Shown here in pieces: positions 26,599 through 35,470 of a stretch of DNA of 64,000 nt; position 1 is the stretch's first letter, and each line of letters opens with the position of its first letter. The position numbers and the translations under genes were made by a program. The stretch spans positions 1 through 64,000 of the forward strand of contig DATKAE010000034.1 in the NCBI GenBank assembly GCA_035498405.1. The letters run 5' to 3'. Under the pieces are notes generated by a model. That model saw only the letters and a list, made by a program, of their open reading frames with translations, ran no database searches and was not told the DNA's origin. Source of the stretch: DATBFU01 sp035498405. GTDB lineage: Bacteria > Acidobacteriota > Thermoanaerobaculia > UBA5066 > Gp7-AA6.

Positions 26599-27312
26599 CT
26601 ACCCCAACGGCAGGAAGGGCACTTCGCGCACCAGACCCTGGGCTTCGCGAGGGGCCTCGCGCTCCCGCAGGTGTCCGCGGTCGAGCGTCAGGACCCGTTT
26701 CCCCATGCGGCGGATCAACTCGACATCGTGTGTCGCGACCAGGACGGTGGTCCCCCGGATGTTGATCTCCCCGAAGAGCCGCATGATCTCTTCCGACAGC
26801 ACGGGGTCGAGGTTCCCGGTCGGCTCGTCGGCCAGCAGCAGGCTCGGCTGGTTGACGATCGCCCGGGCGATCGCGACCCGCTGCTGCTCGCCGCCCGAGA
26901 GTTCCTCCGGAAGGGCATTCATCTGGTGGTGCAAGTCCACCCGCTTCAACACGTGGTAGGCGCGCCGCTTCTGCTCGGCACGGGGCAACCCGAGCACGTT
27001 CTGAACGAAGGCCACGTTCTCGAGCACGGTCTTTCGCGCGATCAACTTGAAGTCTTGGAACACGACCCCGACGGTGCGGCGAAAATACGGGATCTGAGAC
27101 GGCGGAAGGACGCCGATGTTGCGCCCATTGACGAGAATCTGGCCGGCCGAGGGCGACTCCTCCCGGAAGAGGAGCTTCAGAAAGGTCGACTTGCCCGCGC
27201 CCGAAGGGCCTGTCAGGAAGACGAATTCCCCGCGCTCGATGTTGCAAGACACATCGATCAAGGCGTGCCGGAAACGGCCATACTCCTTCGAGACGCGGAA
27301 GAGCTGGATCAC
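26599..27312 (-). CDS. ftsE: Cell division ATP-binding protein FtsE
   Basis: 237 residues from GTG 27312, which overlaps the gatB stop by GTGA; longer frames extend into gatB and are not conserved. MIQLFRVSKEY is the standard FtsE opening. Walker A GPSGAGKST, signature LSGGEQQRVAIARA, Walker B LLLADEPTGNLDP and H-loop VATHDVELI are complete. The partner permease is ftsX downstream. Confidence 0.95.
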   Translation of the reverse strand: MIQLFRVSKEYGRFRHALIDVSCNIERGEFVFLTGPSGAGKSTFLKLLFREESPSAGQILVNGRNIGVLPPSQIPYFRRTVGVVFQDFKLIARKTVLENVAFVQNVLGLPRAEQKRRAYHVLKRVDLHHQMNALPEELSGGEQQRVAIARAIVNQPSLLLADEPTGNLDPVLSEEIMRLFGEINIRGTTVLVATHDVELIRRMGKRVLTLDRGHLREREAPREAQGLVREVPFLPLG

Positions 27313-28814
27313 GGCGCCTTCGCGTGCTCTCTCTTGCGGAGCTCTTCGTCGAGGACTTCGCGCACCGCGGCCGGATCGGCGCTGCCGCCGGTCGTTCTCA
27401 TGACCTGACCCACGAACCATCCAAAGGTCTTCTTGTTGCCGGCGAGGTACTGACGGACCTGCTCGGCATTGCTTTCGAGCGTGTCGGCGACCGCCCGGTG
27501 GACGGCCTGGCGATCCTGGATTACTCCCAGGCCCAGCCGCTCGACGAGCGTGGCCGCATCGTCACCCGACTTCAGCATCTCGGGCAGCACGAGCTCCTTG
27601 GCTTGGGCGGGGAGGATCTTCCTTCCCTCGAGCAGCTGGAGAAGCCCCGCCAGGCGCGCGGGCGAAATCGCGAAGGAGAGCGCGTCTTCCGGCGAGACCT
27701 TCTTCTCCTTCATCCAGCGCAGCACCTCGCCGGTCACCCAGTTGGACGCGAGCTTCGGCGGGGCGCCCGCGGCGACGACGCCCTCGAAGTAATCCGCCAA
27801 CTCCCGCGCCGACACGAGGGTCTCGGCATCCGCGACCGAGATTCCGTAGCGCTCCAAGAAACGGGCGCGGCGAGCCCGGGGCCGCTCCGGCGTCCCTTCG
27901 ACGGCCTCGGCGATCCAGGCGTCGTCGACCACGAGGGCGCCCAGATCCGGCTCCGGAAAGTAGCGGTAATCGTGAGCCTCCTCTTTGCCGCGCATCGGGA
28001 CCGTGCGTCCCGCCGCGGCGTCCCAAAGGCGCGTCTCCAGGGTGATCCGCTCGCCCCGAGCCACCGCCGCCGCCTGGCGCTCGATCTCGTGCTCGAGCGC
28101 CTTGGCGACGAATCGAATGGAGTTCAAGTTCTTGATCTCCACTCGCGTGCCCAGGGGAGCGGTCTCCGACGGGCGAATCGAGACGTTCGCGTCACAACGC
28201 AGGTTCCCCTTCTCCATGTCCCCATCGGACACACCCGTGTACCGCAGGAGCCGGCGAAGCTCGGTCAAGTAGGCAGCGGCCTCCTCGGGCGAGCGGACGT
28301 CGGGTTCACTCACGATCTCGACCAAGGGGACGCCCGCGCGGTTCCAGTCCACCAGCGTTTCGGTGGGAGGCACCTCGGCGTAGGGAGTGTCGTGCAACGA
28401 CTTGCCGGCGTCTTCCTCGAGGTGAATCCGGACGAGCCGGATCGTGCGCGGGCCCGAGGGGGTGTCGATCTCGATTCCGCCGCCGGTCGAGAAGGGGCGG
28501 TCGTACTGGGTGATCTGGTACCCCTTGGGGAGATCGGGATAGAAGTAGTGCTTGCGCGCGAAGCGCGACTCCCGATGAATCTCGGCCCCCACGGCCGAGG
28601 CCAGACGCAACGCGAGCGTCACCGCCTGGCGGTTCAAGACAGGAAGCGTGCCGGGGAACCCGAGGCAGACAGGACAGGTCGCCGAGTTGGCGGGAGCCCC
28701 GACGGCGACGGGGCAGGGGCAAAAGATCTTCGACCGGGTCTGGAGCTGGGCGTGGACCTCCAGGCCGATGACAGCGAAAACCCGCGTCTTTTCAGACGTT
28801 TCGACCGGCGACAC
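27309..28814 (-). CDS. gatB: Asp-tRNA(Asn)/Glu-tRNA(Gln) amidotransferase subunit B
   Basis: 501 residues, full length. GLEVHAQLQTRSKIFCPCP with ATCPVCLGFPGTLPVLN forms the tRNA-binding and Zn-type region, and DYRYFPEPDLG is the family signature. The C-terminal YqeY-like domain is present (GWFVGQVMRTTGG). With GatA and GatC it converts mischarged Glu-tRNA(Gln) or Asp-tRNA(Asn); those subunits are outside the window. GTG 28814 follows an extended -10 box by only 6 bases. Confidence 0.96.
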   Translation of the reverse strand: MSPVETSEKTRVFAVIGLEVHAQLQTRSKIFCPCPVAVGAPANSATCPVCLGFPGTLPVLNRQAVTLALRLASAVGAEIHRESRFARKHYFYPDLPKGYQITQYDRPFSTGGGIEIDTPSGPRTIRLVRIHLEEDAGKSLHDTPYAEVPPTETLVDWNRAGVPLVEIVSEPDVRSPEEAAAYLTELRRLLRYTGVSDGDMEKGNLRCDANVSIRPSETAPLGTRVEIKNLNSIRFVAKALEHEIERQAAAVARGERITLETRLWDAAAGRTVPMRGKEEAHDYRYFPEPDLGALVVDDAWIAEAVEGTPERPRARRARFLERYGISVADAETLVSARELADYFEGVVAAGAPPKLASNWVTGEVLRWMKEKKVSPEDALSFAISPARLAGLLQLLEGRKILPAQAKELVLPEMLKSGDDAATLVERLGLGVIQDRQAVHRAVADTLESNAEQVRQYLAGNKKTFGWFVGQVMRTTGGSADPAAVREVLDEELRKREHAKAP

Positions 28815-28820
28815 TGTAGA

Positions 28821-28829
28821 ATTTTAGCA
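28821..28829 (-). promoter_or_regulatory. gatB extended -10 box
   Basis: On the minus strand TGCTAAAAT (TGn plus TAAAAT) ends 6 bases before the GTG start of gatB. Transcription would begin at or next to the start codon, predicting a leaderless mRNA. Confidence 0.5.
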
Positions 28830-28949
28830 CGGAGATCCGAAGCGAGACGGCGCATGAGCTCCCATCGTGCCTCCGCCATTCGGTTGCGCCGCCTCAAACG
28901 ACGGTTTCCCCCGGGGCGCACGGCGAGGTGATGGGAGACGCTGCTCCCC

Positions 28950-28955
28950 TACAAT
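28950..28955 (+). promoter_or_regulatory. -10-like box at pgeF
   Basis: TACAAT at 28950-28955 overlaps the first possible pgeF ATG (28954). If it is a real -10, translation must start at GTG 28966, giving a leader of about 4 bases. There is no good -35. Confidence 0.35.
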
Positions 28956-29742
28956 GCTCCCCATCGTGTCGTCCTGGCTCGAAGAGAAACTGGGCGGCCT
29001 GCCGGTCTTTCACCCTGCCGACACGCCTCCGGGTGTTCTCGTCGCCTTCTCCGGCCGCTGGGTCGCGCCTCCCGCCGAATCGGCTCCGACTTCGGTGCTC
29101 GCCCAGCTTCTCGCGCGAGCGCTCTCGCTCGACGGAACCCCCATCGTGCGCGGATCACAAGTCCACGGGAGCCGTGCCGTCACGATCCGCCGGACACCGC
29201 CTCCCGGCGAAGTCCTCGACGCGGGGCAATGCGACATTCTCGCCACTTCCCTCCCGGGGGTCGCCTTGGTCGTCCAGACCGCCGATTGCGTCCCGGTCGT
29301 GCTCGCTGCACCCGACGCGGTCGCGACCGCGCACGCGGGCTGGCGCGGCACCGCGAGCAACGCCGCCGGGGCGGCCGTACACGCCCTGGCACGGATCGGT
29401 TGCGACCCCGCCGCGCTTCGCGCATGGCTCGGGCCTTCGATCGGCCCCTGCTGCTACGAGGTCGGCGGCGAGGTGGCCGCGCGGTTTGCCGGACAGTTTC
29501 TGCGCGCCACCTGCCAGGGGCGCTTCCATCTGAACCTGGCGGGCGTCAACCGGGCTCAGCTCGAGGAGGCGGGAGTCCGCGCGGACAATATCTCGGTCCA
29601 TCCCTCGTGCACGCGCTGCGGCGGCGAGAAGTACGCTTCCTACCGCCGCGACGGCAGCGCCGCCGGCCGCATGGTCGGTCTCGTGATTCGGACGGAGAGT
29701 TCTTGGGACGGCCGGCCGAGGCGAGGTGCGAGTTCGGGTTAG
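28954..29742 (+). CDS. pgeF: Peptidoglycan editing factor / multicopper-oxidase-like laccase (YfiH family)
   Basis: 262 residues from ATG 28954, or 258 from GTG 28966 if the TACAAT box is a promoter. Family residues: QVHGSRAV, TADCVPVVL, AHAGWRGT, GPSIGPCCYEVG and the C-terminal SCTRCGGEKYASYRRDG, which build the Zn/Cu site of two His and a Cys. Members remove mis-incorporated amino acids from peptidoglycan precursors or act on purine nucleosides. The stop codon lies in the first unit of the second heptamer array. Confidence 0.92.
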   Translation: MLPIVSSWLEEKLGGLPVFHPADTPPGVLVAFSGRWVAPPAESAPTSVLAQLLARALSLDGTPIVRGSQVHGSRAVTIRRTPPPGEVLDAGQCDILATSLPGVALVVQTADCVPVVLAAPDAVATAHAGWRGTASNAAGAAVHALARIGCDPAALRAWLGPSIGPCCYEVGGEVAARFAGQFLRATCQGRFHLNLAGVNRAQLEEAGVRADNISVHPSCTRCGGEKYASYRRDGSAAGRMVGLVIRTESSWDGRPRRGASSG

Positions 29743-29761
29743 GCGTTAGGGGTTAGGGAAA
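29736..29761 (+). repeat. Second heptamer array, left arm
   Basis: GGGTTAG, GCGTTAG, GGGTTAG and a trailing GGAAA, in direct tandem. The first unit contains the pgeF stop codon. Confidence 0.8.
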
Positions 29762-29780
29762 TATGTCCGCTGCCTTCTTG

Positions 29781-29815
29781 TTTCCCTCGCCCCTCGCCCC
29801 TCGCCCCTCGCCCCT
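29781..29815 (-). repeat. Second heptamer array, right arm
   Basis: TTTCCCT followed by four perfect CGCCCCT units ends 1 base before the stop codon of the helicase gene on the minus strand. TTTCCCT mirrors the AGGGAAA at the end of the left arm, so the two arms can pair around a loop of about 20 bases. Confidence 0.85.
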
Positions 29816-29816
29816 C

Positions 29817-31976
29817 CTACGCCGGCGTCAGGTCGGCATACCGCGCCATGAACATCTTCTTGCCGGCGCGGTCGAAGAAGACAGTCAGACGCGTGTCGTC
29901 GCCGGAGCCCTCCTGCGCGAGGATCACGCCGTAACCGTACCGCGGGTGGCGCACGCGCCGCCCGCGGCGCAGCGGCCCCGGATCCGGTTCGGCCTCGAAC
30001 TCGTCCTCGTCTCGTCCGAGACCGCGGTCGAACAATGTCGGCCGGAGCGAGCGCGACGACGAGATCCCCCGCTCCTCGAGCGCCTCGCGCGGGAGCTCCT
30101 CGACGAACCGGGACGGGGACCGAAACTGGACCCGGCCGTAGACGAGTCGCCGATCCGCGAGAGTCAGGGTCAGCTCGTCTCTGGCCCGGGTCATGCCCAC
30201 GTAGAGCAGACGCCTTTCCTCTTCGAGCTCGTCCGGGTCCTCGGCGGAGTTGCCGTGCGGGAGGTACCCTTCCTCGAGGCCGACGACGAACACCGCGGGG
30301 AACTCGAGCCCCTTGGCCGCGTGGAGGGTCGAGAGCGTCACCGCGCCGCCGCGCGCGTCGGTGTCGAGCTCGGTGGCGAGCGAGACGGCATCCAGATAGT
30401 CGGCGATCGTCGCCCCCTCCTCGTTGGACCTTTCGAATTCGCGGGCCGACGAGAGCAGCTCTTCCAGATTCTCACGGCGCGTCACGTCCTCGGGCTCCTC
30501 GGAGCCCTCGTAGAGGGCGGCGTAGCCGGTCGCCGCGAGCAGGTGCTCGAGCAGCGCCGAAGGCGTGTAGCTCGCCGCCTTCGCGCCGAGATCGGAAATG
30601 ACGGCGCGGAAGCGGGAGAGCGCCATCCGGGCACGTTCCGAGAGGCCCGGCAGCGCCTCCCCCGAGACCGCCCACCAGGACCGACCCGTGTCCCGGACCC
30701 GCTCCGCGATGCGCTCGAGAGTCGCCGATCCGATGCCCCGCGCCGGGACGTTCACGACGCGGCGAAACGCGAGGTCGTCCTCGGGACGGACCGCGAGTCG
30801 AAGGTAGGCGAGCGCGTCCTTGACCTCGGCGCGCTCGTAGAACTTCATCCCTCCCACGACGACGTAGGGAATCCGGCGGCGAAGCAGCTCCTCTTCGAAG
30901 GCGCGCGACTGGGCGTTCGTGCGATAGAGAACGGCGATCTCGGAAGGAGCTCTTCCCGCCTCCGCCACGGTCCGGGCTACCTCCTCGGCCTCCTGGCGAT
31001 CCTCCTCGAAGCGCCACAGTCGGACACGGGCGCCGGGACCGCGGTCCGAGGACAGAGCCTTCGGGCGGCGACGGCGGTTGTGCGACACCAGCGCCGAGGC
31101 CGCCTCCAGGATTCCCGTCGTCGAGCGGTAGTTGCGCTCGAGCGCTACGATGCGTGCGCCCGGAAAGTCGCTGTCGAAGCCGAGGATGTGCTCGACCTCG
31201 GCCCCCCGCCACCGATAGATCGCCTGATCCTCGTCTCCCACCGCGCAGAGCGAATCGGCCGTCGCGCCGAGCAGCTTCACGAGCGCATCCTGCGAGGCAT
31301 TGGTGTCCTGATACTCATCGATCAGGAGGTGCCGCACCCGCCGCCGCTCCGCGGCCAGCAGCTCGGGTGTGCCGCGCAGAAGCCGCACCGGCCGGACGAT
31401 CAGGTCATCGAAATCCAGGGCCCCGGAGGCCGAGAGCTTCTTCTCGTAGATCCGATAGACCCGCGCGATCCGCTCTCCGGCGAAGTCATTCTGCGCGGCC
31501 TCGAACTCCTGCGGTGTCAGGAGGGCGTTCTTGGCCTGCGAGATGCGGGCCCTGACCGCGCCGGGGGTGAGAACCTCTTCCGAAACGCCGGCCTCCGCCA
31601 TCGCCTCCTTCACCAGGGTTAGCTGATCGGCGCTGTCGGCGATCGAAAAGTGCGGATCGAGCCTCGCGCTGGCCGCGTTGCGGCGCAGGAAGCGCAGGCC
31701 GAAGGAATGGAAAGTGCCGACGAAGCCCAGGCGCGTCGCCGACGCCGAGAGTCGCCGGGCCCGCTCCCGCATCTCGGCGGCCGCCTTGTTGGTGAACGTG
31801 ACGGCCACGATCGTGCGGGGATCGCCGCCGGTCTCCACCAGACGCGCCAGCCGGTGGGTAATGACCCGCGTCTTTCCCGAGCCGGCGCCGGCGAGCACGA
31901 GGAGCGGCCCCCGCTCGTGGAGGACCGCCTCGCGCTGCTCCGGATTCAGACCGGAGAGAGCCGAAGACACGGACAT
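29817..31976 (-). CDS. UvrD/PcrA-type DNA helicase (superfamily 1)
   Basis: 719 residues. Motif I AGAGSGKTRVITHR, Ia VTFTNKAAAEM, II LLIDEYQDTNASQD, III VGDEDQAIYRWRGA, IV ALERNYRST, V TLSTLHAAKGLEFPAVFVVG and VI VGMTRARDELTL are all present. It is a 3'-5' helicase for repair or replication. The C-terminus ends with a small DDTRLTVFFDRAGKKMF tail typical of PcrA. I cannot separate UvrD from PcrA by sequence alone. It follows glmS by 37 bases but has its own putative -10. Confidence 0.95.
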   Translation of the reverse strand: MSVSSALSGLNPEQREAVLHERGPLLVLAGAGSGKTRVITHRLARLVETGGDPRTIVAVTFTNKAAAEMRERARRLSASATRLGFVGTFHSFGLRFLRRNAASARLDPHFSIADSADQLTLVKEAMAEAGVSEEVLTPGAVRARISQAKNALLTPQEFEAAQNDFAGERIARVYRIYEKKLSASGALDFDDLIVRPVRLLRGTPELLAAERRRVRHLLIDEYQDTNASQDALVKLLGATADSLCAVGDEDQAIYRWRGAEVEHILGFDSDFPGARIVALERNYRSTTGILEAASALVSHNRRRRPKALSSDRGPGARVRLWRFEEDRQEAEEVARTVAEAGRAPSEIAVLYRTNAQSRAFEEELLRRRIPYVVVGGMKFYERAEVKDALAYLRLAVRPEDDLAFRRVVNVPARGIGSATLERIAERVRDTGRSWWAVSGEALPGLSERARMALSRFRAVISDLGAKAASYTPSALLEHLLAATGYAALYEGSEEPEDVTRRENLEELLSSAREFERSNEEGATIADYLDAVSLATELDTDARGGAVTLSTLHAAKGLEFPAVFVVGLEEGYLPHGNSAEDPDELEEERRLLYVGMTRARDELTLTLADRRLVYGRVQFRSPSRFVEELPREALEERGISSSRSLRPTLFDRGLGRDEDEFEAEPDPGPLRRGRRVRHPRYGYGVILAQEGSGDDTRLTVFFDRAGKKMFMARYADLTPA

Positions 31977-31984
31977 ACGAGGAG

Positions 31985-31996
31985 GAGTCTACCGTC
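31985..31996 (-). promoter_or_regulatory. Helicase-gene promoter element
   Basis: The 12-mer GACGGTAGACTC, identical to that before glyA, places TAGACT 9 bases before ATG 31976. No -35 recognised. It overlaps the AGGAGGAG-rich ribosome-site region. Confidence 0.5.
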
Positions 31997-32013
31997 GACC
32001 GGCGGCGTCCCCC

Positions 32014-33840
32014 TCATTCCACCGTGACCGACTTGGCCAGATTTCGAGGCTGATCCACGTCGCAGCCGCGTCGCAGGGCGACGTGGTACGCGAGCAGCTG
32101 CAGAGGGATCACCGAGAGGATCGGCTGCAACTCGGGAATCGTTTCCGGAAGGACGAGCACGTGGTCGGCGATGGCGGCGACCCCCTCGTCGGGGCGGGTC
32201 GTCAGCACGATGGCGATTCCATCGCGTGCCTTGACCTCCTGCAAATTGGAGAGGGTCTTCTCCCGCCAGAGATCGTGGGGGGCGAGCACGACGACCGGGA
32301 GCTTCTCGTCGACCAGCGCGATCGGGCCGTGCTTCATCTCTCCCGCCGGGTATCCCTCGGCGTGGATGTAGGAGATCTCCTTCAGCTTCAGCGCGCCTTC
32401 CAGCGCCACCGGATAATGAAGGCCGCGGCCCAGGAAGAGGAAGTCGCTGGCATTCTGGTACCGCTTGGCGAGGTCCTCGAGCTGGGGCTCCAAAGAGAGG
32501 GTGCGGCCCACGGCCGACGGCAGCCGCGCGAGGGCCTGACGCTCGGACTCGGTCAGCCCCTTCCCGAGACCCCGAGACTCGCGCAGCTTCGCGGCGATGA
32601 CGAAGAGGACGGCGAGCTGCGTCGTGAAGGCCTTCGTCGACGCCACGCCGATCTCCGGGCCGGCGTGCGTCGGGAAGACCGCGTCCGCCATCCGCGCGAT
32701 CTGACTGCCGGGCACGTTGACGATCGCCCCGATCGGCGAGCCCGCCCGCCGTGCCTCGGAGAGCGCCGCAACGGTGTCCGCGGTCTCTCCGGACTGCGAA
32801 ATCCCGATCGTCAGCGTCCGCCCGTCCACGACCGGGCGCCGGTAGCGAAACTCGCTGCCGTAGTCCACCTCGACGGGCAGACGCGCCATCCCCTCGATGA
32901 GGAACTTGCCGATCTGGGCCGCGTGCCAGGATGTCCCGCAGGCGAGCAACAGCACGCGATCGAAGCCTGCCACCCGTTCCGGGGAGAGCAGCGGGTCGGC
33001 GATCAAGATCTCGCCGGTTTCGAGCGATACCTTCCCCCCGATCGTCTCGGCAATCGCGGTCGGCTGCTCGTGGATCTCCTTGGCCATGAAGTGGCGGTAG
33101 CCGCCCTTCTCGGCCGCCACGGCGTCCCACAGGATCCGGTGCGGCGGCCGCTCGGGAGTTCGCCCCTGCGCATCGATGATCTTCACGCCCCGCGCGTCGA
33201 CGCGCGCAATGTCCCCGTCCTCGAGAAAGATGACGTCGCGCGTCCACGGCACGAGCGCCACCGGATCGGAAGCGAGGAAGTTCTCTCCCTGTCCGAGACC
33301 CAACACGAGCGGAGGCCCCGAACGGGCGGCGACGAGGACCCCCGGCTCATCGCTCGAAGTGACGACGACGGCGTAGGCGCCCGTCAACCGGGACGCCGCC
33401 TCGCGGACGGCCTCGAAGAGATCTCCCCGGAACGCCTGCTCGACCTCGTGCGCGAACACCTCCGTGTCCGTCTCGCTCGAGAAGCGGTGTCCCGCCGACG
33501 ACAGGGCGGCCTTACGCTCGGCGAAGTTCTCGAAGATGCCGTTGTGAATGACCACGATCCGGCCGTCGCAGTCCGTATGGGGGTGGGCGTTGCCGGCCGT
33601 CGGGCGGCCGTGCGTCGCCCAGCGCGTGTGGCCGATGCCGGTCGTCCCCGCGCTGGGGGCGCCGTTTAGCTTCTCGACCAGGTTGGAAAGCTTGCCCGCG
33701 CTGCGGGAGATCGAGAAGCGGCCGTTGGAGAGCGTCGCGATACCCGCCGAATCGTAGCCGCGGTACTCGAGCCGCTTCAAGCCGTCGAGCAGGAGGGGGG
33801 CCGCTTGCCGAGGACCGACGTAACCGACGATGCCGCACAT
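32014..33840 (-). CDS. glmS: Glucosamine-6-phosphate synthase
   Basis: 608 residues from ATG 33840; an in-frame start 6 codons upstream is ruled out because Cys2 must become the N-terminal nucleophile. MCGIVGYVG starts the glutaminase domain, with GHTRWATHG and HNGIFENF. Two SIS domains follow (ACGTSWHAAQIGKF, GISQSGETADTVAAL, PTHAGPEIGVASTKAFT), and DQPRNLAKSVTVE closes the protein. It makes glucosamine-6-phosphate from fructose-6-phosphate and glutamine, supplying glmU next door. Confidence 0.97.
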   Translation of the reverse strand: MCGIVGYVGPRQAAPLLLDGLKRLEYRGYDSAGIATLSNGRFSISRSAGKLSNLVEKLNGAPSAGTTGIGHTRWATHGRPTAGNAHPHTDCDGRIVVIHNGIFENFAERKAALSSAGHRFSSETDTEVFAHEVEQAFRGDLFEAVREAASRLTGAYAVVVTSSDEPGVLVAARSGPPLVLGLGQGENFLASDPVALVPWTRDVIFLEDGDIARVDARGVKIIDAQGRTPERPPHRILWDAVAAEKGGYRHFMAKEIHEQPTAIAETIGGKVSLETGEILIADPLLSPERVAGFDRVLLLACGTSWHAAQIGKFLIEGMARLPVEVDYGSEFRYRRPVVDGRTLTIGISQSGETADTVAALSEARRAGSPIGAIVNVPGSQIARMADAVFPTHAGPEIGVASTKAFTTQLAVLFVIAAKLRESRGLGKGLTESERQALARLPSAVGRTLSLEPQLEDLAKRYQNASDFLFLGRGLHYPVALEGALKLKEISYIHAEGYPAGEMKHGPIALVDEKLPVVVLAPHDLWREKTLSNLQEVKARDGIAIVLTTRPDEGVAAIADHVLVLPETIPELQPILSVIPLQLLAYHVALRRGCDVDQPRNLAKSVTVE

Positions 33841-33936
33841 GATCACTGCTCTCCGCAAAAGGGCGTCGGCGGACCGAAGGATCCGGCCGTCTCGCCGCCT
33901 TCGCGACGGGAAGGATCGGCCGGCGACGCCTTCGAC

Positions 33937-35433
33937 TTATTTCCCATTCTTGCCCGTTTCCGTCGCCCGCCGGGCCTCCAGCTTCTTCTTCCGCTTCTCG
34001 ACCCAACCCTCGACATTCGTCTGCGCGACCCGGGAGAGCGCCAATGCTCCCTCCGGCACGTCTTCCGTGATCGTCGCGCCCGCCCCGACGTAGGCTCCCC
34101 GGCCGACGGTGACGGGCGCAACCAGTTGCGAGTCGCTCCCGACGAACACGCCCTCGCCGATTTCGGTATGGTTCTTCTTCAAGCCGTCGTAGTTGCAGGT
34201 GATCACGCCCGCGCCGATGTTGGAATTCGCCCCGACCGCCGCGTCGCCCAGGTAGGCGAGGTGCAGGGCTTTGACGCCCGGGTGGAGCACCGTGTTCTTC
34301 GTTTCGACGAAGTTGCCGACCCGGACGTCCTCCTCCAGCACCGTACCCGGCCGAAGCCGTGCGAAGGGCCCGACCCGGCAGCGAGGGCCGACTCGGGCTC
34401 CCTCCAGTTCGCAATGGGGACCCACGACGGCCCCCGGGCTCAGCGTCGAGTCGACGATTCTCGTGAAGGGCAGCACCTCGACGCCCTCAGAGAGCGACGT
34501 CTCGCCCTCCAGACACACGAACGGATGCAAGACCACGTCCGGCTCGATTTTCACCCGCAAGCCGACCCGGGTCGTCAACGGATCGATGACCGTGGCCCCC
34601 GCGTCGAGCGCGCCCTCGATGCGCCGGCGATGTTCGATCTCCTCGGTGGCCGCGAGGTCGCGGCGGGTCTGGACGGTCCAGGCCTCGCGCCAATCCGCGG
34701 CCGCCACGGCTTCGACTCGCCCGCCCGACCGGACCAGCGTCTCGACCGCGGCCGCCAACGGGAGCTCCTCCGCAACCGGCTTCGCCTTCTGCGGCCCGAG
34801 CGCCAGCTCGATCGCTCCCGGCGCGAAACAGTAGACGCCGGCGCTGACCTCGGCGATCTTCCTGTCCCTGGCCGAGGCGCTCTTGGCGTCGGCCACGCGT
34901 CGAACGCGGCCTCGCGCGTCGCGCACGACCCGGCCGAAGTCTCCGGGATCGGGTGGCCGAAAGGAGAGCAGCGCGAGGTCGAGTCCGCGACGCCGCCGGC
35001 GCTCGACGAGCGACGCCAGCGTTTCGAAACGAAGCAGTGGCGTGTCACCGGCGAGCACGAGGGTCGGGCCGTCTCCGGGCCCGAGAGAGTCGAGCGCGTG
35101 CCGAACCGCGTCGCCGGCGCCGGGCGACGGCCGGGGCCCGTCGAAGACGATCGCCTGCCCGGCAAACGCGTCGCGGATCGGCTCACCGCCGGGACCCAGC
35201 GCGACGACGACGCGGGACGGGTTGAGGCCGTGGGCCGCGCTGAGGACCGCCTCGAGCAGCGTCCGCCCGCCGACCCGGTGCAGAACCTTGGGCACCGCCG
35301 AGCGCATCTGCGCGCCGACGCCACCCGCCAGGATGATGACGCGCGGAGCGCCTTCCGGCCGCGCCACATCTCTTCGGCTGCGCCCGGCGGCGGCCGCGAT
35401 GGAGCGGCGGCGGATTCTCTTCTCCGATAACAC
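33937..35433 (-). CDS. glmU: GlmU-like protein; acetyltransferase half intact, uridyltransferase half degenerate
   Basis: 498 residues; GTG 35367 (476 residues) is an equally possible start nearer the conserved fold. The left-handed beta-helix half keeps the acetyl-transfer residues (GPFARLRPG, GNFVETKN, NYDGLKKNHTEIG, GSDSQLVAPVTVG), so glucosamine-1-phosphate acetylation is likely. The nucleotidyltransferase half has GVGAQMRS where GxGTRM is expected (catalytic Arg changed to Gln), GAGDA for GTGHA, EVSAG for E-N-TG, and no clear equivalent of the metal-binding Asn227. It keeps GDTPLL and PKVLH. Its second activity is therefore doubtful. glmS follows. Confidence 0.88.
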   Translation of the reverse strand: MLSEKRIRRRSIAAAAGRSRRDVARPEGAPRVIILAGGVGAQMRSAVPKVLHRVGGRTLLEAVLSAAHGLNPSRVVVALGPGGEPIRDAFAGQAIVFDGPRPSPGAGDAVRHALDSLGPGDGPTLVLAGDTPLLRFETLASLVERRRRRGLDLALLSFRPPDPGDFGRVVRDARGRVRRVADAKSASARDRKIAEVSAGVYCFAPGAIELALGPQKAKPVAEELPLAAAVETLVRSGGRVEAVAAADWREAWTVQTRRDLAATEEIEHRRRIEGALDAGATVIDPLTTRVGLRVKIEPDVVLHPFVCLEGETSLSEGVEVLPFTRIVDSTLSPGAVVGPHCELEGARVGPRCRVGPFARLRPGTVLEEDVRVGNFVETKNTVLHPGVKALHLAYLGDAAVGANSNIGAGVITCNYDGLKKNHTEIGEGVFVGSDSQLVAPVTVGRGAYVGAGATITEDVPEGALALSRVAQTNVEGWVEKRKKKLEARRATETGKNGK

Positions 35434-35470
35434 CGTGCTCGGGCTTCCCGCTTGCGGCGGATCGCCCGTC

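Noticed and set aside
29736..29815. Telomere-like or recombination (att) site
   Set aside because: No integrase or tRNA nearby; the repeat simply fills the gap between two stops.
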